From: Flavobacterium tyrosinilyticum
Lineage (GTDB): Bacteria > Bacteroidota > Bacteroidia > Flavobacteriales > Flavobacteriaceae
Direction of reading: 5' to 3'
NCBI RefSeq assembly: GCF_023656565.1
Contig: NZ_JAMOKG010000002.1
Span: forward strand, 1,432,030 to 1,496,029
Length of the DNA: 64,000 nucleotides
Part shown: positions 15,987 through 23,753 of the stretch, one piece after another
How the letters are laid out: each line of letters opens with the position of its first letter
Position numbering within the stretch: position 1 is the stretch's first letter
Position numbers and translations under genes: made by a program
The notes under the pieces: generated by a model
Seen by the model: only the letters and a program-made list of their open reading frames with translations
Told to the model about the DNA's origin: nothing
The model's database searches: none

Positions 15987-17039
15987 ATGAAGCCAAAAAA
16001 CAGAATTTTTCCCGTCCTACTTGCATTTACCTTATTAATAACCGAAACCGTTCTTCCTTGTACAAGAGTTGTTTACGAAGGTTTGAACGGAACAATTATT
16101 ACAGCACGTTCAATGGATTGGCGTGGAGAAATTCCTGCCAATTTATGGATTTTCCCTCGCGGAATTGAAAGAGCTGGAGAAGCCGGAACTAGTTCTATTA
16201 AATGGAAATCCAAATACGGAAGCGTTATTACGAGTTCTTGGGATATTGCTTCTTCTGATGGAATGAACGAAAAAGGACTTGTAGGCAATCTTTTATGGCT
16301 GGTAGAATCGCAATATCCCGCATTTGAGAAAAATGGAAAAGTAAAAAGTCTGGCGGTTTCTTTATGGCTTCAATATGTTTTGGATAATTTTTCGACTGTT
16401 GCAGAAACGGTGTCAGCATTAGAAAAAAAAGATTTTGTAATTGCCTCTTCACATATTCCAGGAACCAATATTTTTGCTACGGTCCATTTATCTATTTCTG
16501 ATTCTACTGGAGACAATGCCATTTTTGAATTTATAAATGGCAAACTGGTTATTCATCATGATAGAAAGTATGTTACAATGACCAATTCTCCGATTTTTGA
16601 TCAGCAATTGGCAATAAATGCGTATTGGAAAGGAATTCCCGGTACAATTATGCTTCCTGGAACGAATCGTGCAGCAGATCGCTTTGTACGAGCTTCCTAT
16701 TATATTGATGCCATTCCGAAAACAGATAATACAAGAACGGCGTTGGCTAGTGTTTTTGGTGTAATTCGAAATTGTTCTGTTCCTCTTGGGATTTCGTCAG
16801 AAACGGAGCCTAATATTTCCTCTACTCGTTGGAGAACGGTAGCCGACCAGAAAAACTTGGTTTATTATTTTGACAATGTTTTAAATCCGAATGTGATTTG
16901 GGTTGAATTCAGTAAAATTGATTTTAGCGAAAAAGGGAAAATCAAGAAATTAAGTCTTGCTAATAACGAAAATTATGCAGGCGATTCTCTTTTAAATTTC
17001 AAAGAATCAAAACCTTTTCAGTTTGCTGGTCTAGATTAA
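15987..17039 (+). CDS. choloylglycine hydrolase/penicillin V acylase-like amidase
   Basis: 350 residues. A signal peptide (residues 1-24, ending TVLP) is followed at once by Cys25, the expected N-terminal nucleophile of this Ntn-hydrolase family, exposed by signal cleavage. Supporting motifs are TARSMDWRGEIPANLWIFPRG (Arg and Asp of the active site), the central ASSDGMNEKGLVGNLLWLVES, MTNSPIFDQQL and RWRTVADQKNLVYYFDN. It should hydrolyse a linear amide such as a bile-salt conjugate, penicillin V or an N-acyl homoserine lactone, in the periplasm. In an environmental flavobacterium an acyl-amide or quorum-signal substrate is more plausible than bile salts, but this is inference. Confidence 0.85.
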   Translation: MKPKNRIFPVLLAFTLLITETVLPCTRVVYEGLNGTIITARSMDWRGEIPANLWIFPRGIERAGEAGTSSIKWKSKYGSVITSSWDIASSDGMNEKGLVGNLLWLVESQYPAFEKNGKVKSLAVSLWLQYVLDNFSTVAETVSALEKKDFVIASSHIPGTNIFATVHLSISDSTGDNAIFEFINGKLVIHHDRKYVTMTNSPIFDQQLAINAYWKGIPGTIMLPGTNRAADRFVRASYYIDAIPKTDNTRTALASVFGVIRNCSVPLGISSETEPNISSTRWRTVADQKNLVYYFDNVLNPNVIWVEFSKIDFSEKGKIKKLSLANNENYAGDSLLNFKESKPFQFAGLD

Positions 17040-17060
17040 TCTTAATAAAAAGCTATACAT

Positions 17061-17099
17061 AAAACCTTCAAATTGAAACGTTTGAAGGTTTTCTTTTTG
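17061..17099 (+). terminator. terminator after the amidase gene
   Basis: AAAACCTTCAAA (17061-17072) pairs with TTTGAAGGTTTT (17081-17092), followed by CTTTTT. Confidence 0.85.
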
Positions 17100-17119
17100 A
17101 AAAAAATGCTAAAAAAATA

Positions 17120-17164
17120 TTGCGCAGTCAAATGACTTCATTATATTTGCAGTCAAATAACTGC
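17120..17164 (+). promoter_or_regulatory. promoter and ArsR operator sites
   Basis: TTG (17120-17122) and TATATTTG (17142-17149), 19 nt apart, form the promoter. A palindrome AGTCAAATGACT (17126-17137) lies between them, and a second near-copy GCAGTCAAATAACTGC (17149-17164) starts at the last base of the -7 box. Both share CAGTCAAAT. A repressor bound here would block RNA polymerase, as expected for ArsR-type autoregulation. The start codon is at 17168. Confidence 0.62.
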
Positions 17165-17167
17165 GTA

Positions 17168-17485
17168 ATGGAAATAAGAAGAGACGTTTTTCAAGCAATA
17201 GCCGATCCTACTCGAAGAGCTATTTTAAGTTTAGTTGCCATTCAGGCTATGACTCCTGGGGCAATTGCCGAGAATTTTAATTCGTCAAGACAGACGATTT
17301 CAAAACATATTCAAATTCTAAACGAATGCGAATTATTGCATCAGACACAAAACGGAAGAGAAATTTATTATCATTTAAATCCTGAAAAAATGAAAGAAAT
17401 TGACAAATTCATCGAACCTTTTAGAAAAATGTGGGATGATCGTTTTAATAAGTTAGAATCAATTATGAAAAACTATAAAAAATAA
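17168..17485 (+). CDS. ArsR/SdpR-family winged-helix repressor
   Basis: 105 residues starting [20 protein letters not shown] at 17168. The frame is open upstream to 17120, but that part is promoter and operator sequence. The winged helix is [48 protein letters not shown] (about 9-60). It lacks the ELCVCDL metal-binding motif, so it is of the SdpR/antisense-partner kind and not a metal sensor. It is followed after 4 nt by the SRPBCC gene. Such ArsR-SRPBCC-DoxX clusters are common in Bacteroidota. Confidence 0.9.
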   Translation: MEIRRDVFQAIADPTRRAILSLVAIQAMTPGAIAENFNSSRQTISKHIQILNECELLHQTQNGREIYYHLNPEKMKEIDKFIEPFRKMWDDRFNKLESIMKNYKK

Positions 17486-17489
17486 AACC

Positions 17490-17957
17490 ATGGAAAAGAA
17501 AACCAAAATTCATGCTGAAGACGACAGGCACGATCTTGTCATTACAAGAGAATTTGATTTGCCAGTAGAATTATTATTTAAAGCTTATGAAGATCCTGAA
17601 ATTGTAGCGCAATGGATGGGAACAAAAGTTTTGCGACTCGAAAATAAAAAATATGGAGGCTGGGAGTTTGAGACAAGCGATGCTAACGGAAATGTAGTTT
17701 TTAAAGCCAATGGTGTGATTCATGATTTTGTTCCCAATCAAAAAATAGTGCGCACTTTTGAAATGGAAAACATCGATTTTGCGCCTCAGTTGGAATTCTT
17801 AGAGTTTGAAAAACTAACGGATGATAGTAGTAAATTAACGATGCAGATTATTTACAGATCAATCGAACATAGAACGACGCAATTGAAACTGCCTTTTGCT
17901 CAAGGTTTGAACATGGCACATAATAGACTAGAAGAAATTGTAACTAAAATAAAGTAA
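17490..17957 (+). CDS. SRPBCC (AHSA1-type) ligand-binding protein
   Basis: 155 residues of the Bet v1-like helix-grip fold: LVITREFDLPVELLFKAYEDPEIVAQWMG, WEFETSDANGNVVFKANGVIHDFVPNQKIVRTFEM, and a C-terminal helix (TQLKLPFAQGLNMAHNRLEEIV). The family binds hydrophobic ligands in a cavity; the ligand is unknown. It lies second in the ArsR operon, 2 nt before the DoxX gene. Confidence 0.88.
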   Translation: MEKKTKIHAEDDRHDLVITREFDLPVELLFKAYEDPEIVAQWMGTKVLRLENKKYGGWEFETSDANGNVVFKANGVIHDFVPNQKIVRTFEMENIDFAPQLEFLEFEKLTDDSSKLTMQIIYRSIEHRTTQLKLPFAQGLNMAHNRLEEIVTKIK

Positions 17958-17959
17958 TC

Positions 17960-18337
17960 ATGACAAAACGTAATAGAATTATTTATTGGATTGCTACACT
18001 TTGGCTGGCTTTAGGAATGACGGCTACCGGTATTGTACAACTTATACCAATGAAAGAAGAGGCAGAAATGATACAGCGTTTAGGCTATCCTCTATACTTT
18101 TTAACACTTTTAGGAGTTTGGAAACTTCTGGGCGTTATCGCAATTTTGATTCCTAAATTTGGTTTATTAAAAGAATGGGCCTATGCAGGCTTCTTTTTTG
18201 CAATGTCTGGAGCTGTAGTGTCGCATTTGGCTATAAAAGATGAGGCTTCAACCCTTTTTGGACCTGTATTATTAATTGTTTTAACTGTAGTTTCTTGGTA
18301 TTTCAGACCAGAAAACAGAAAATGCAGTTCTAACTAA
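17960..18337 (+). CDS. DoxX-family membrane protein
   Basis: 125 residues with four hydrophobic helices (IIYWIATLWLALGMTATGIVQLI, YFLTLLGVWKLLGVIAILI, WAYAGFFFAMSGAVVSHLAI, GPVLLIVLTVVSWYF). The LGVWKLLGVIAILIPKF segment is characteristic of DoxX/DoxD-like proteins. Some DoxX proteins join oxidoreductase complexes at the membrane; here the function is unknown and presumably linked to the SRPBCC neighbour. Confidence 0.85.
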   Translation: MTKRNRIIYWIATLWLALGMTATGIVQLIPMKEEAEMIQRLGYPLYFLTLLGVWKLLGVIAILIPKFGLLKEWAYAGFFFAMSGAVVSHLAIKDEASTLFGPVLLIVLTVVSWYFRPENRKCSSN

Positions 18338-18351
18338 AAAAAAATCAAATC

Positions 18352-18909
18352 ATGAAAAAACAATTGACAGCAAACGAGCAAGAAGAACTTTTAAGCATTC
18401 TTGAAAAACGTTTTGAGAAGAATAAAAGCCGACATGAAAATCTGGATTGGGCAAAAATAGAAGCAAAATTAAAAGCAAATCCATTAAAATTGTGGTCTCT
18501 TGACGAAATGGAAAGGACTGAAGGTGAGCCAGATGTTGTGGGTTATGATGAAAAAACAGATGAATATCTTTTTGTAGACTGCTCAGCTGAGAGTCCTAAA
18601 GGTCGCAGAAGCATTTGTTACGATCATGAGGCGCTAGAAAAAAGAAAAGAACACAAACCCGCCGACAGCGCTATTAATATGGCGCAAGAAATGGGAATTG
18701 AAATTCTAACAGAAGAACAATATAAAGAATTGCAAAAGCTAGGAAAATTTGATGCTAAAACTTCGAGCTGGATTTTAACTCCGCCAGAGATACGAAAACT
18801 GGGAGGAGCAATATTCTCCGATTTCAGATATAATACTGTTTTTGTATATCATAATGGAGCCGATTCTTATTATGCCGCGAGAGGTTTTCGTGGTTTGTTG
18901 AGAGTTTAA
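18352..18909 (+). CDS. DUF4256 family protein
   Basis: 185 residues, soluble. Features typical of DUF4256 are LTANEQEELLSILEKRFEKN, LWSLDEMERTEGEPDVVGYD, FVDCSAESPKGRRSICYD, ILTEEQYKELQ and the C-terminal VFVYHNGADSYYAARGFRGLLRV. Function is unknown. It is the last gene of the ArsR/SRPBCC/DoxX operon (14-nt gap), a recurrent neighbourhood for this family. Confidence 0.85.
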   Translation: MKKQLTANEQEELLSILEKRFEKNKSRHENLDWAKIEAKLKANPLKLWSLDEMERTEGEPDVVGYDEKTDEYLFVDCSAESPKGRRSICYDHEALEKRKEHKPADSAINMAQEMGIEILTEEQYKELQKLGKFDAKTSSWILTPPEIRKLGGAIFSDFRYNTVFVYHNGADSYYAARGFRGLLRV

Positions 18910-18914
18910 AAATT

Positions 18915-18950
18915 AAAGACCTTCAAAAGTACTTGAAGGTCTTTTTTTTT
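18915..18950. terminator. bidirectional terminator
   Basis: AAAGACCTTCAA (18915-18926) pairs with TTGAAGGTCTTT (18933-18944), with a T9 run on the plus side and an A-run on the left serving the minus-strand gene. It separates convergent DUF4256 and DUF2200 genes. Confidence 0.88.
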
Positions 18951-19299
18951 ATTCTCTTAAAATCTTTTCCATTTTTTTGCCTTTGGCGATTTCATCAATC
19001 AATTTGTCCAGATATCGCATCTTTTGGATTAAAGGATCTTCAATCTCCTCTACTCGATATCCGCAGATGACTCCAGTAATTTTGGATGCATTCGGATTGA
19101 TTTCTGGAGCTTCAGCAAAGAAGGTTTGAAAATCTACTTTCTTTTCAATTTGTGCTTTAATTTGCTCGTCACTATATCCTGTAAGCCATTTAATTACGAT
19201 ATCTAATTCTTCTTTCGTTCTCCCCTTTTTTTCGACTTTTTGAATGTATAAAGGATATACGCTAGAAAATAGTATTTTGTAAATTCTTTCTGTTTTCAT
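18949..19299 (-). CDS. DUF2200 family protein
   Basis: 116 residues, mostly helical: [78 protein letters not shown]. These are diagnostic for DUF2200, a small soluble family of unknown function. Its stop codon lies inside the terminator shared with the DUF4256 gene. Confidence 0.85.
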   Translation of the reverse strand: MKTERIYKILFSSVYPLYIQKVEKKGRTKEELDIVIKWLTGYSDEQIKAQIEKKVDFQTFFAEAPEINPNASKITGVICGYRVEEIEDPLIQKMRYLDKLIDEIAKGKKMEKILRE

Positions 19300-19433
19300 A
19301 AATGCTATGTTTTAATACAAAAGCTTTGATGTAAAGATAAATCAAAAGAATAAAAAAGGAAAACGCAATGAATATTTTTAATACCTTAGACTTAAAAATT
19401 ACATTGCTTAAACAATCTTAAATAACTAATTAT

Positions 19434-19832
19434 ATGGAAAATAATTCAAATGAAATTATGCCAAAAGTCACAGGTATTGGCGGAATTTTCTTTTTTCTTG
19501 ACAATCCGAAAGAAACAAAAGATTGGTATGCTAAAAATTTAGGATTGGAAATAAACGATTGGGGTTCTGCAAGTTTTGAATCTCGAAATCTTGAAAATCC
19601 AGAGCAGATCGAATCAACGCAATGGTGCCCTTTTAAGAAAGGTGATGCCTATTTTTCTCCATCTAAGAAAGATTTTATGGTCAATTACCGTGTTCAAAAT
19701 ATCGAAGGACTTGTAACGCAATTAAAAGCAAACGGCGTTACTGTTCTTGATGACATTGAAACGTACGATTACGGAAAATTTGTTCATATAATGGATACAG
19801 AAGGCAATAAAATTGAACTTTGGGAACCTTAA
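19434..19832 (+). CDS. VOC family (glyoxalase-fold) protein
   Basis: 132 residues: GIGGIFFFLDNPKETKDWYAKNLGLEINDWGS, VNYRVQNIEGLVTQLKANGVTVLDD and the closing YGKFVHIMDTEGNKIELWEP with a Glu at the usual metal-ligand position and a His in FVHIMD. The enzyme activity cannot be told from sequence. It stands alone, followed by GTTATGA-type repeat words at 19833-19866. Confidence 0.82.
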   Translation: MENNSNEIMPKVTGIGGIFFFLDNPKETKDWYAKNLGLEINDWGSASFESRNLENPEQIESTQWCPFKKGDAYFSPSKKDFMVNYRVQNIEGLVTQLKANGVTVLDDIETYDYGKFVHIMDTEGNKIELWEP

Positions 19833-19866
19833 TTGAGTTGTGAGTTATGAATTATGAGTTAGAAGT
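19833..19866. repeat. GAGTTATGAATTATGAGTTA repeat words
   Basis: A short run of near-direct repeats (TTGAGTTGTGAGTTATGAATT, ATGAGTTAGAAGTTATT) between the VOC gene and the acyltransferase. It looks like another dispersed intergenic word family; only one copy is seen in this window. Confidence 0.45.
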
Positions 19867-19889
19867 TATTCCCAAAGCTGGAAAATAAT

Positions 19890-20420
19890 ATGTTTAATAC
19901 ATTAGTTAAAATAAACTGTCATTCAAAAAATAGGTTTTTAAAACTGATTGCTGGCAATTTATTAGAGAAATTATATTGCTGTGAAATCAATTGCGCTGAA
20001 ATGGACAAAAGTGTTTTGTTTGCGCATCACGGACGCGGGTGTACAATTGTTGCTTCTAAAATTTGCGAAAATGTAGTAATTTTTCAAAACGTTTCTATCG
20101 GAGCCAATTTGAAGTATAATAAAATTAGTAAAGAATGGGAAAATGTTGGAAATCCTATTGTTGCCAAAAATGTTGTAATAGCCGATGGAGCTAAAATTTT
20201 GGGCCCAATAGTAATTGGAGAAAATTCTATTATTGGTGCTGGTTCTATTATCACAAAAGACATTCCGCCCAATAGTGTAGCTTTTGGAGTAAATAAGTTT
20301 AAGCCAAAAGACATGAATTATGATTTTATATTCAACCCAAATATGATACATCCAAGTAAGATAATTGAAGCGAATAAAAATTTAGTTAACGAATTTAATA
20401 AACAGAATAAATCTGTTTAA
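19890..20420 (+). CDS. serine acetyltransferase-like hexapeptide-repeat protein
   Basis: 176 residues. The left-handed beta-helix of hexapeptide repeats covers about 40-140 (TIVASKICENVVIFQNVSIGAN, NPIVAKNVVIADGAKILGPIVIGENSIIGAGSIITKDIPPNSVAFGV). The LFAHHGRGCTIVAS segment resembles the catalytic His region of CysE-type O-acetyltransferases. It is shorter than true CysE, lacking the long N-terminal helical domain, so it may acetylate a sugar or other acceptor. There is no obvious operon partner. Confidence 0.75.
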   Translation: MFNTLVKINCHSKNRFLKLIAGNLLEKLYCCEINCAEMDKSVLFAHHGRGCTIVASKICENVVIFQNVSIGANLKYNKISKEWENVGNPIVAKNVVIADGAKILGPIVIGENSIIGAGSIITKDIPPNSVAFGVNKFKPKDMNYDFIFNPNMIHPSKIIEANKNLVNEFNKQNKSV

Positions 20421-20426
20421 AAACAC

Positions 20427-20460
20427 AAAAGCTCCATTATTTCTAAAGGAGCTTTTATTT
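20427..20460. terminator. bidirectional terminator
   Basis: AAAAGCTCC (20427-20435) pairs with GGAGCTTTT (20448-20456), between convergent acyltransferase and methionine aminopeptidase genes. Confidence 0.82.
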
Positions 20461-20471
20461 TATGTTTTTTC

Positions 20472-21236
20472 TTAATTCCAAATCTCATTCATTTCTGTCA
20501 AGATAATGGGTTTTCCTTCTGTTACAACAATGGTATGTTCGTGCTGGGCCATAAATCCGCCTTTATTTCCCACCATTGTCCAACCGTCTTTTAGGGTTTC
20601 AGCATATGTAGAAGCAGTAGAAATGAACGTTTCAATTGCTACTACAGAATTTTTCTTAAATCTTGTTTGATTAAAACGATCTCTATAATTCGCAATTTCA
20701 TGTGGCGCTTCATGAAGACTTCTGCCTACCCCATGTCCCGTTAGGTTTTTAATTACTTTGTAACCGCGTTTTTTTGCTTCCGTTTCAATTAAAAAACCAA
20801 TATCAGAAATACGAACACCGCCTTTTATATTGTGAATCGCTTTATGTAAAATATCTTTAGAAGCATCGACAAGCTTTTGATGCTCGTTTACATCTGAACC
20901 AATTACAAAAGAACCTCCATTATCTGACCAAAATCCGTCTAATTCTGCAGAAACATCGATATTGATTAAATCGCCTTCTTGTAAAATTCTTTTTTCAGAC
21001 GGAATTCCATGGCAAAATTCATTATCAACACTAATGCAAGTCCAACCAGGAAATCCATACGTTAGATAAGGCGCAGATTTCGCTCCTAAATCATTTAAAA
21101 TTTGTCCGCCATAATCGTCTAATTCTTTTGTAGATATTCCAGGTCTGGCAAATTTTTTCATTTCTTTTAAAGTAAAAGCTACAGCTTCACTTATTTTTTT
21201 CATTCCTGCTAATTCTGCTTCAGTTGTAATGGACAT
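20472..21236 (-). CDS. map: type I methionine aminopeptidase
   Basis: 254 residues. It removes the initiator methionine from nascent proteins. Metal ligands are all present: Asp94 (INIDVS), Asp105 (FWSDNGG), His168 (TGHGVG), Glu202 (AIETF) and Glu233 (QHEHTIVV), with the substrate-site His76 in CHGIP. The pita-bread fold occupies the whole protein, with no zinc-finger extension. It is monocistronic between two terminators. Flavobacteria often have another, more canonical map gene, so this could be a paralogue; that cannot be judged from this window. Confidence 0.9.
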   Translation of the reverse strand: MSITTEAELAGMKKISEAVAFTLKEMKKFARPGISTKELDDYGGQILNDLGAKSAPYLTYGFPGWTCISVDNEFCHGIPSEKRILQEGDLINIDVSAELDGFWSDNGGSFVIGSDVNEHQKLVDASKDILHKAIHNIKGGVRISDIGFLIETEAKKRGYKVIKNLTGHGVGRSLHEAPHEIANYRDRFNQTRFKKNSVVAIETFISTASTYAETLKDGWTMVGNKGGFMAQHEHTIVVTEGKPIILTEMNEIWN

Positions 21237-21305
21237 TGTTTTGCTTCTTAAAAATTAATAACGGGTTAAATTTACTACTTTTCTCTAGAACGAATCGTTA
21301 TTATA

Positions 21306-21345
21306 ATGCTAAAACCTTCCAAAATCGATGACTTTGGAAGGTTTT
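21306..21345 (-). terminator. terminator of the SDR gene
   Basis: AAAACCTTCCAAA (21311-21323) pairs with TTTGGAAGGTTTT (21333-21345), just downstream of the minus-strand SDR stop. Confidence 0.82.
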
Positions 21346-21351
21346 CTTCTT

Positions 21352-22089
21352 TTACCAAGGACTTTCTTCGCTTTCGTCTTCAATATCATTACTGAAGAAT
21401 TTTCCTGTTGGTCCATTTTCATCTAGTAAAGTGTGTTTTATTATAAAACTTGCAGCGCTTTCTACGCTTCCTGGTCCGCTATGATGGTTAAAATCGGTTG
21501 CGGTGTAGCCTGGATCAATTGAGTTTACTTTGAATGGCAGTTCTTTTAATTCATGAGCCAAAGTAACGGTAAAGGCATTTAAAGCAGTTTTGGAAGAAAC
21601 GTACGAAATGGCTTTTATTGCATAATATTTCCAAGTTGGATCGCTATGCAAAGTAAGAGAACCAAGTCCGGAGGTTATGTTACTGATTCTCGGACTGTCT
21701 GATTTTTTCAATAATTCAAGAAAAGCCTGTGTAACGGTTATTACTCCGAAGAAATTCGTATCAAAAACCTTCTGAATACTTTCGATAGAAGTCGTAGAAG
21801 GATCTTGCGGAATATCGCCTAGAATTCCAGCATTATTTATCAGAATGTCCAATTTGCCTTTTTCTTTTTCAATGCCGTTTTTTGCTGCTAAAACACTTGC
21901 TGCATTTGTAACATCAATTTGAATCGCTTTAATGTTTTGAAATCCATTTTCATTCAGTTCTTTTACTACTTCTTCTCCTTTTGCGAGATCACGCGTTCCT
22001 AAATAAACAAATAATCCTTTCTTGGAGAGCTGTTTAGCAGTTTCTAAACCAATGCTTCTATTTGCGCCTGTAATTAATACTATTTTCAT
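21352..22089 (-). CDS. short-chain dehydrogenase/reductase (SDR)
   Basis: A 245-residue classical SDR. The cofactor motif is TGANRSIGLETAKQL (residues 7-21, with Ser in place of the common second Gly), then NNAG (DILINNAGILG), the catalytic Ser in ITSGLGSL, and YVSSK with the Tyr/Lys pair. The LGTRDLAKGEE segment after strand 2 suggests NADPH. It ends in a DEESEESPW tail. It lies downstream of a Crp/Fnr gene, and both have the same TTTGCCATATGGCAAA operator, so the SDR is very likely part of that regulator's regulon. Confidence 0.9.
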   Translation of the reverse strand: MKIVLITGANRSIGLETAKQLSKKGLFVYLGTRDLAKGEEVVKELNENGFQNIKAIQIDVTNAASVLAAKNGIEKEKGKLDILINNAGILGDIPQDPSTTSIESIQKVFDTNFFGVITVTQAFLELLKKSDSPRISNITSGLGSLTLHSDPTWKYYAIKAISYVSSKTALNAFTVTLAHELKELPFKVNSIDPGYTATDFNHHSGPGSVESAASFIIKHTLLDENGPTGKFFSNDIEDESEESPW

Positions 22090-22115
22090 TTTTTATGTTT
22101 TAAAATTATCTGAAG

Positions 22116-22123
22116 CAAAGTTG
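22116..22123 (-). promoter_or_regulatory. candidate -7 box of the SDR gene
   Basis: On the minus strand CAACTTTG resembles TAnnTTTG with one mismatch. It begins 21 nt after the palindrome at 22145-22160, the same distance as for the Crp/Fnr gene's own promoter and for the MDR gene at 4453. Confidence 0.5.
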
Positions 22124-22144
22124 CATGGATAAAAAGTAAAAACA

Positions 22145-22160
22145 TTTGCCATATGGCAAA
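22145..22160 (-). promoter_or_regulatory. Crp/Fnr operator upstream of the SDR gene
   Basis: TTTGCCATATGGCAAA, a perfect 16-bp palindrome, identical to the one at 22772-22787. It sits 55 nt upstream of the SDR start codon. Confidence 0.75.
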
Positions 22161-22168
22161 AAACGATT

Positions 22169-22738
22169 TTAAGGGATATTTTTTCTAATCCTGCTCAAGG
22201 AAGATTGTGTTATTCCGAGATAAGAAGCGAGATACGAAAGCGGAACTCTATTAATTACTTTTGGAAACATTTCCATAAATGACAAATAACGAGTTGTAGC
22301 ATCTTCTGAAACCAGCGGACTTCTTCGAGCCACTTTTTGAATTAATGCCTTCGAAATGATTTTATGCACAATCGTGTCCCAGCCTACTATTGTATCAAGC
22401 AATTCCTGCCAATCGGCTTTAGAAAATACAATAACTTTACAGTCTGTAACCGCTTGGACATAAGCAGACGAGCAAATATTATTGTCAAAACTTTCTAAGT
22501 CTACAACCAGATTATTCTCATCGATGAAATATTTAGTAATCTCCTCACCTTTGTTGTTGTAGTAACAAACACGCATTATTCCGTCTATGATAAAACCAAC
22601 TTCTGCGGCTATTTTTCCAGCTTCAGAAAAATATTCCTCTTTTTTGATTTCTTTTTCTTTGGCTTTCGTTAAAATCAGATCCATCTGCTGCTGATTCAAA
22701 TTGCCAAACTGCAATATATAATTAACTAATTCTTTCAT
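22169..22738 (-). CDS. Crp/Fnr family transcriptional regulator
   Basis: 189 residues. The cNMP-type barrel covers about 25-115 (EAGKIAAEVGFIIDGIMRVCYYNNKGEEITKYF) and the C-terminal helix-turn-helix about 150-188 (VPLSYLASYLGITQSSLSRIRK). It is a paralogue of the regulator at 3828 with a different recognition helix, matching the different palindrome. An identical palindrome lies upstream of both this gene and the downstream SDR, pointing to autoregulation plus control of the SDR. The effector is unknown. The start codon lies very near the predicted transcription start, so the mRNA may have almost no leader. Confidence 0.9.
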   Translation of the reverse strand: MKELVNYILQFGNLNQQQMDLILTKAKEKEIKKEEYFSEAGKIAAEVGFIIDGIMRVCYYNNKGEEITKYFIDENNLVVDLESFDNNICSSAYVQAVTDCKVIVFSKADWQELLDTIVGWDTIVHKIISKALIQKVARRSPLVSEDATTRYLSFMEMFPKVINRVPLSYLASYLGITQSSLSRIRKNIP

Positions 22739-22742
22739 GCAC

Positions 22743-22750
22743 GAAAGTTA
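22743..22750 (-). promoter_or_regulatory. candidate -7 box of the Crp/Fnr gene
   Basis: On the minus strand TAACTTTC is one base from TAnnTTTG. It begins 21 nt after the palindrome at 22772-22787. The predicted start falls about at the ATG (22738). Confidence 0.45.
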
Positions 22751-22771
22751 AGTATAAGTTTTTATTGAGAA

Positions 22772-22787
22772 TTTGCCATATGGCAAA
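22772..22787 (-). promoter_or_regulatory. Crp/Fnr operator upstream of its own gene
   Basis: A second exact copy of TTTGCCATATGGCAAA, 33 nt upstream of the regulator's start codon and immediately after the 3' end of the GNAT pseudogene. Confidence 0.75.
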
Positions 22788-22792
22788 AAGAA

Positions 22793-23250
22793 TTAAACTT
22801 TTTGAGTGCCCTTATAAACATTAGGATTGTAAAGTTCCATGTAAACTTCTGGGTTAGGAACATTCTGGAAACCATATTTTTTATAAAGCCATTCTGCAGT
22901 AGAAGTCAGTAAAATCCATCGTCTCAAGCCTTGTAAATTAGGATGCGACATAATGCAGTCCATCATTTCTTTAGAAAGTCCTTTTCCGCGATAATCATCC
23001 AAAACATAAACATCTCCTAAATAGGCAATAGTAGAAAAATCGGATATAATTCTAGCAAAACCAATTTGTTTTCTCCATGAAAAAGCCCAAAATTCAATGA
23101 ATTATCAATTGAAACTTTTACTTTTTCTAACGGAATATTATCGCTCCATCCAGAATCTTTAGATAAAAAATCATGTATTGCAGTAATGTCGAGTTTAGAT
23201 TTGTCTGTTGTAATAAGAAATTCTCCAAATGTGTATTCTACTATTTGCAT
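22793..23250 (-). pseudogene. GNAT family acetyltransferase broken by a -1 frameshift
   Basis: Two adjacent minus-strand frames, 23250-23017 and the part ending at 22793, together make one GNAT N-acetyltransferase. The first runs MQIVEYTFGEFLITTDKSKL to NFGLFHGENK and then goes out of frame. In the other frame the protein continues QIGFARIISDFSTIAYLGDV, YVLDDYRGKGLSKEMMD and YKKYGFQNVPNPEVYMELYN. The DYRGKGLSKEMMD segment is the acetyl-CoA-binding motif A. The break maps to an A-run (T4 at 23069-23072 on the plus strand) where one extra A would restore the frame. It is either a recent mutation or a sequencing error. Confidence 0.85.
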
Positions 23251-23282
23251 TATTTAGAATTAAGATGTTCTTTAATTAAAAT

Positions 23283-23678
23283 TTACATTCCTGGCCAATA
23301 TAAAAAATTAAATTTATGTCCGTCTGGATCTGAAAAACCAAAAGTATAACCGACCTCAAAATTTTCAGGCTCAGAGAAAATAGTGCCGTTTATTTCTTTT
23401 ATTTTCTGGTGCCAAAGATCCACTTCTTCTACACTATTTGCAGACAAAGAAAATATAATTTCGTTATCTACCGCCGTGTTGGATAGTTTTCCTTTTATAG
23501 CATTTTCTAGTCTTTTTGGCGCGAAAAAATTAATTACAAAATCATTTTCTCCAAATACAAAACTAACTAATTCCTTTGTCTCTTCTCCGTTTTGCTTAAA
23601 ACCAAGAGCAGTATAAAATTGAATTGTTTTCTGTATATCGCTCGAAACCAAGTTGGCCCATATCATTTTAGTTTTCAT
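23283..23678 (-). CDS. VOC family (glyoxalase-fold) protein
   Basis: 131 residues: MIWANLVSSDIQKTIQFYTALGFKQNG, SFVFGENDFVINFFAPKRLENA, IIFSLSANSVEEVDLWHQKIKEINGTIFSEP and GYTFGFSDPDGHKFNFLYWPG. The DPDGHKFNFL ending is typical of the family. There is no clear full set of metal ligands, so it may be a binding protein rather than an enzyme. It lies 32 nt upstream of the broken GNAT gene. Confidence 0.85.
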   Translation of the reverse strand: MKTKMIWANLVSSDIQKTIQFYTALGFKQNGEETKELVSFVFGENDFVINFFAPKRLENAIKGKLSNTAVDNEIIFSLSANSVEEVDLWHQKIKEINGTIFSEPENFEVGYTFGFSDPDGHKFNFLYWPGM

Positions 23679-23753
23679 AAACTTAAGTTTTTATTGATAA
23701 CTAAATTAATCAATTAATTTGGCAAACACTTGGTTTAATTGTGTTTAAGAACA

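Noticed and set aside
17120-17167. N-terminal extension of the ArsR gene
   Set aside because: The segment contains the -7 box and operator palindromes; homologues start at [11 protein letters not shown].
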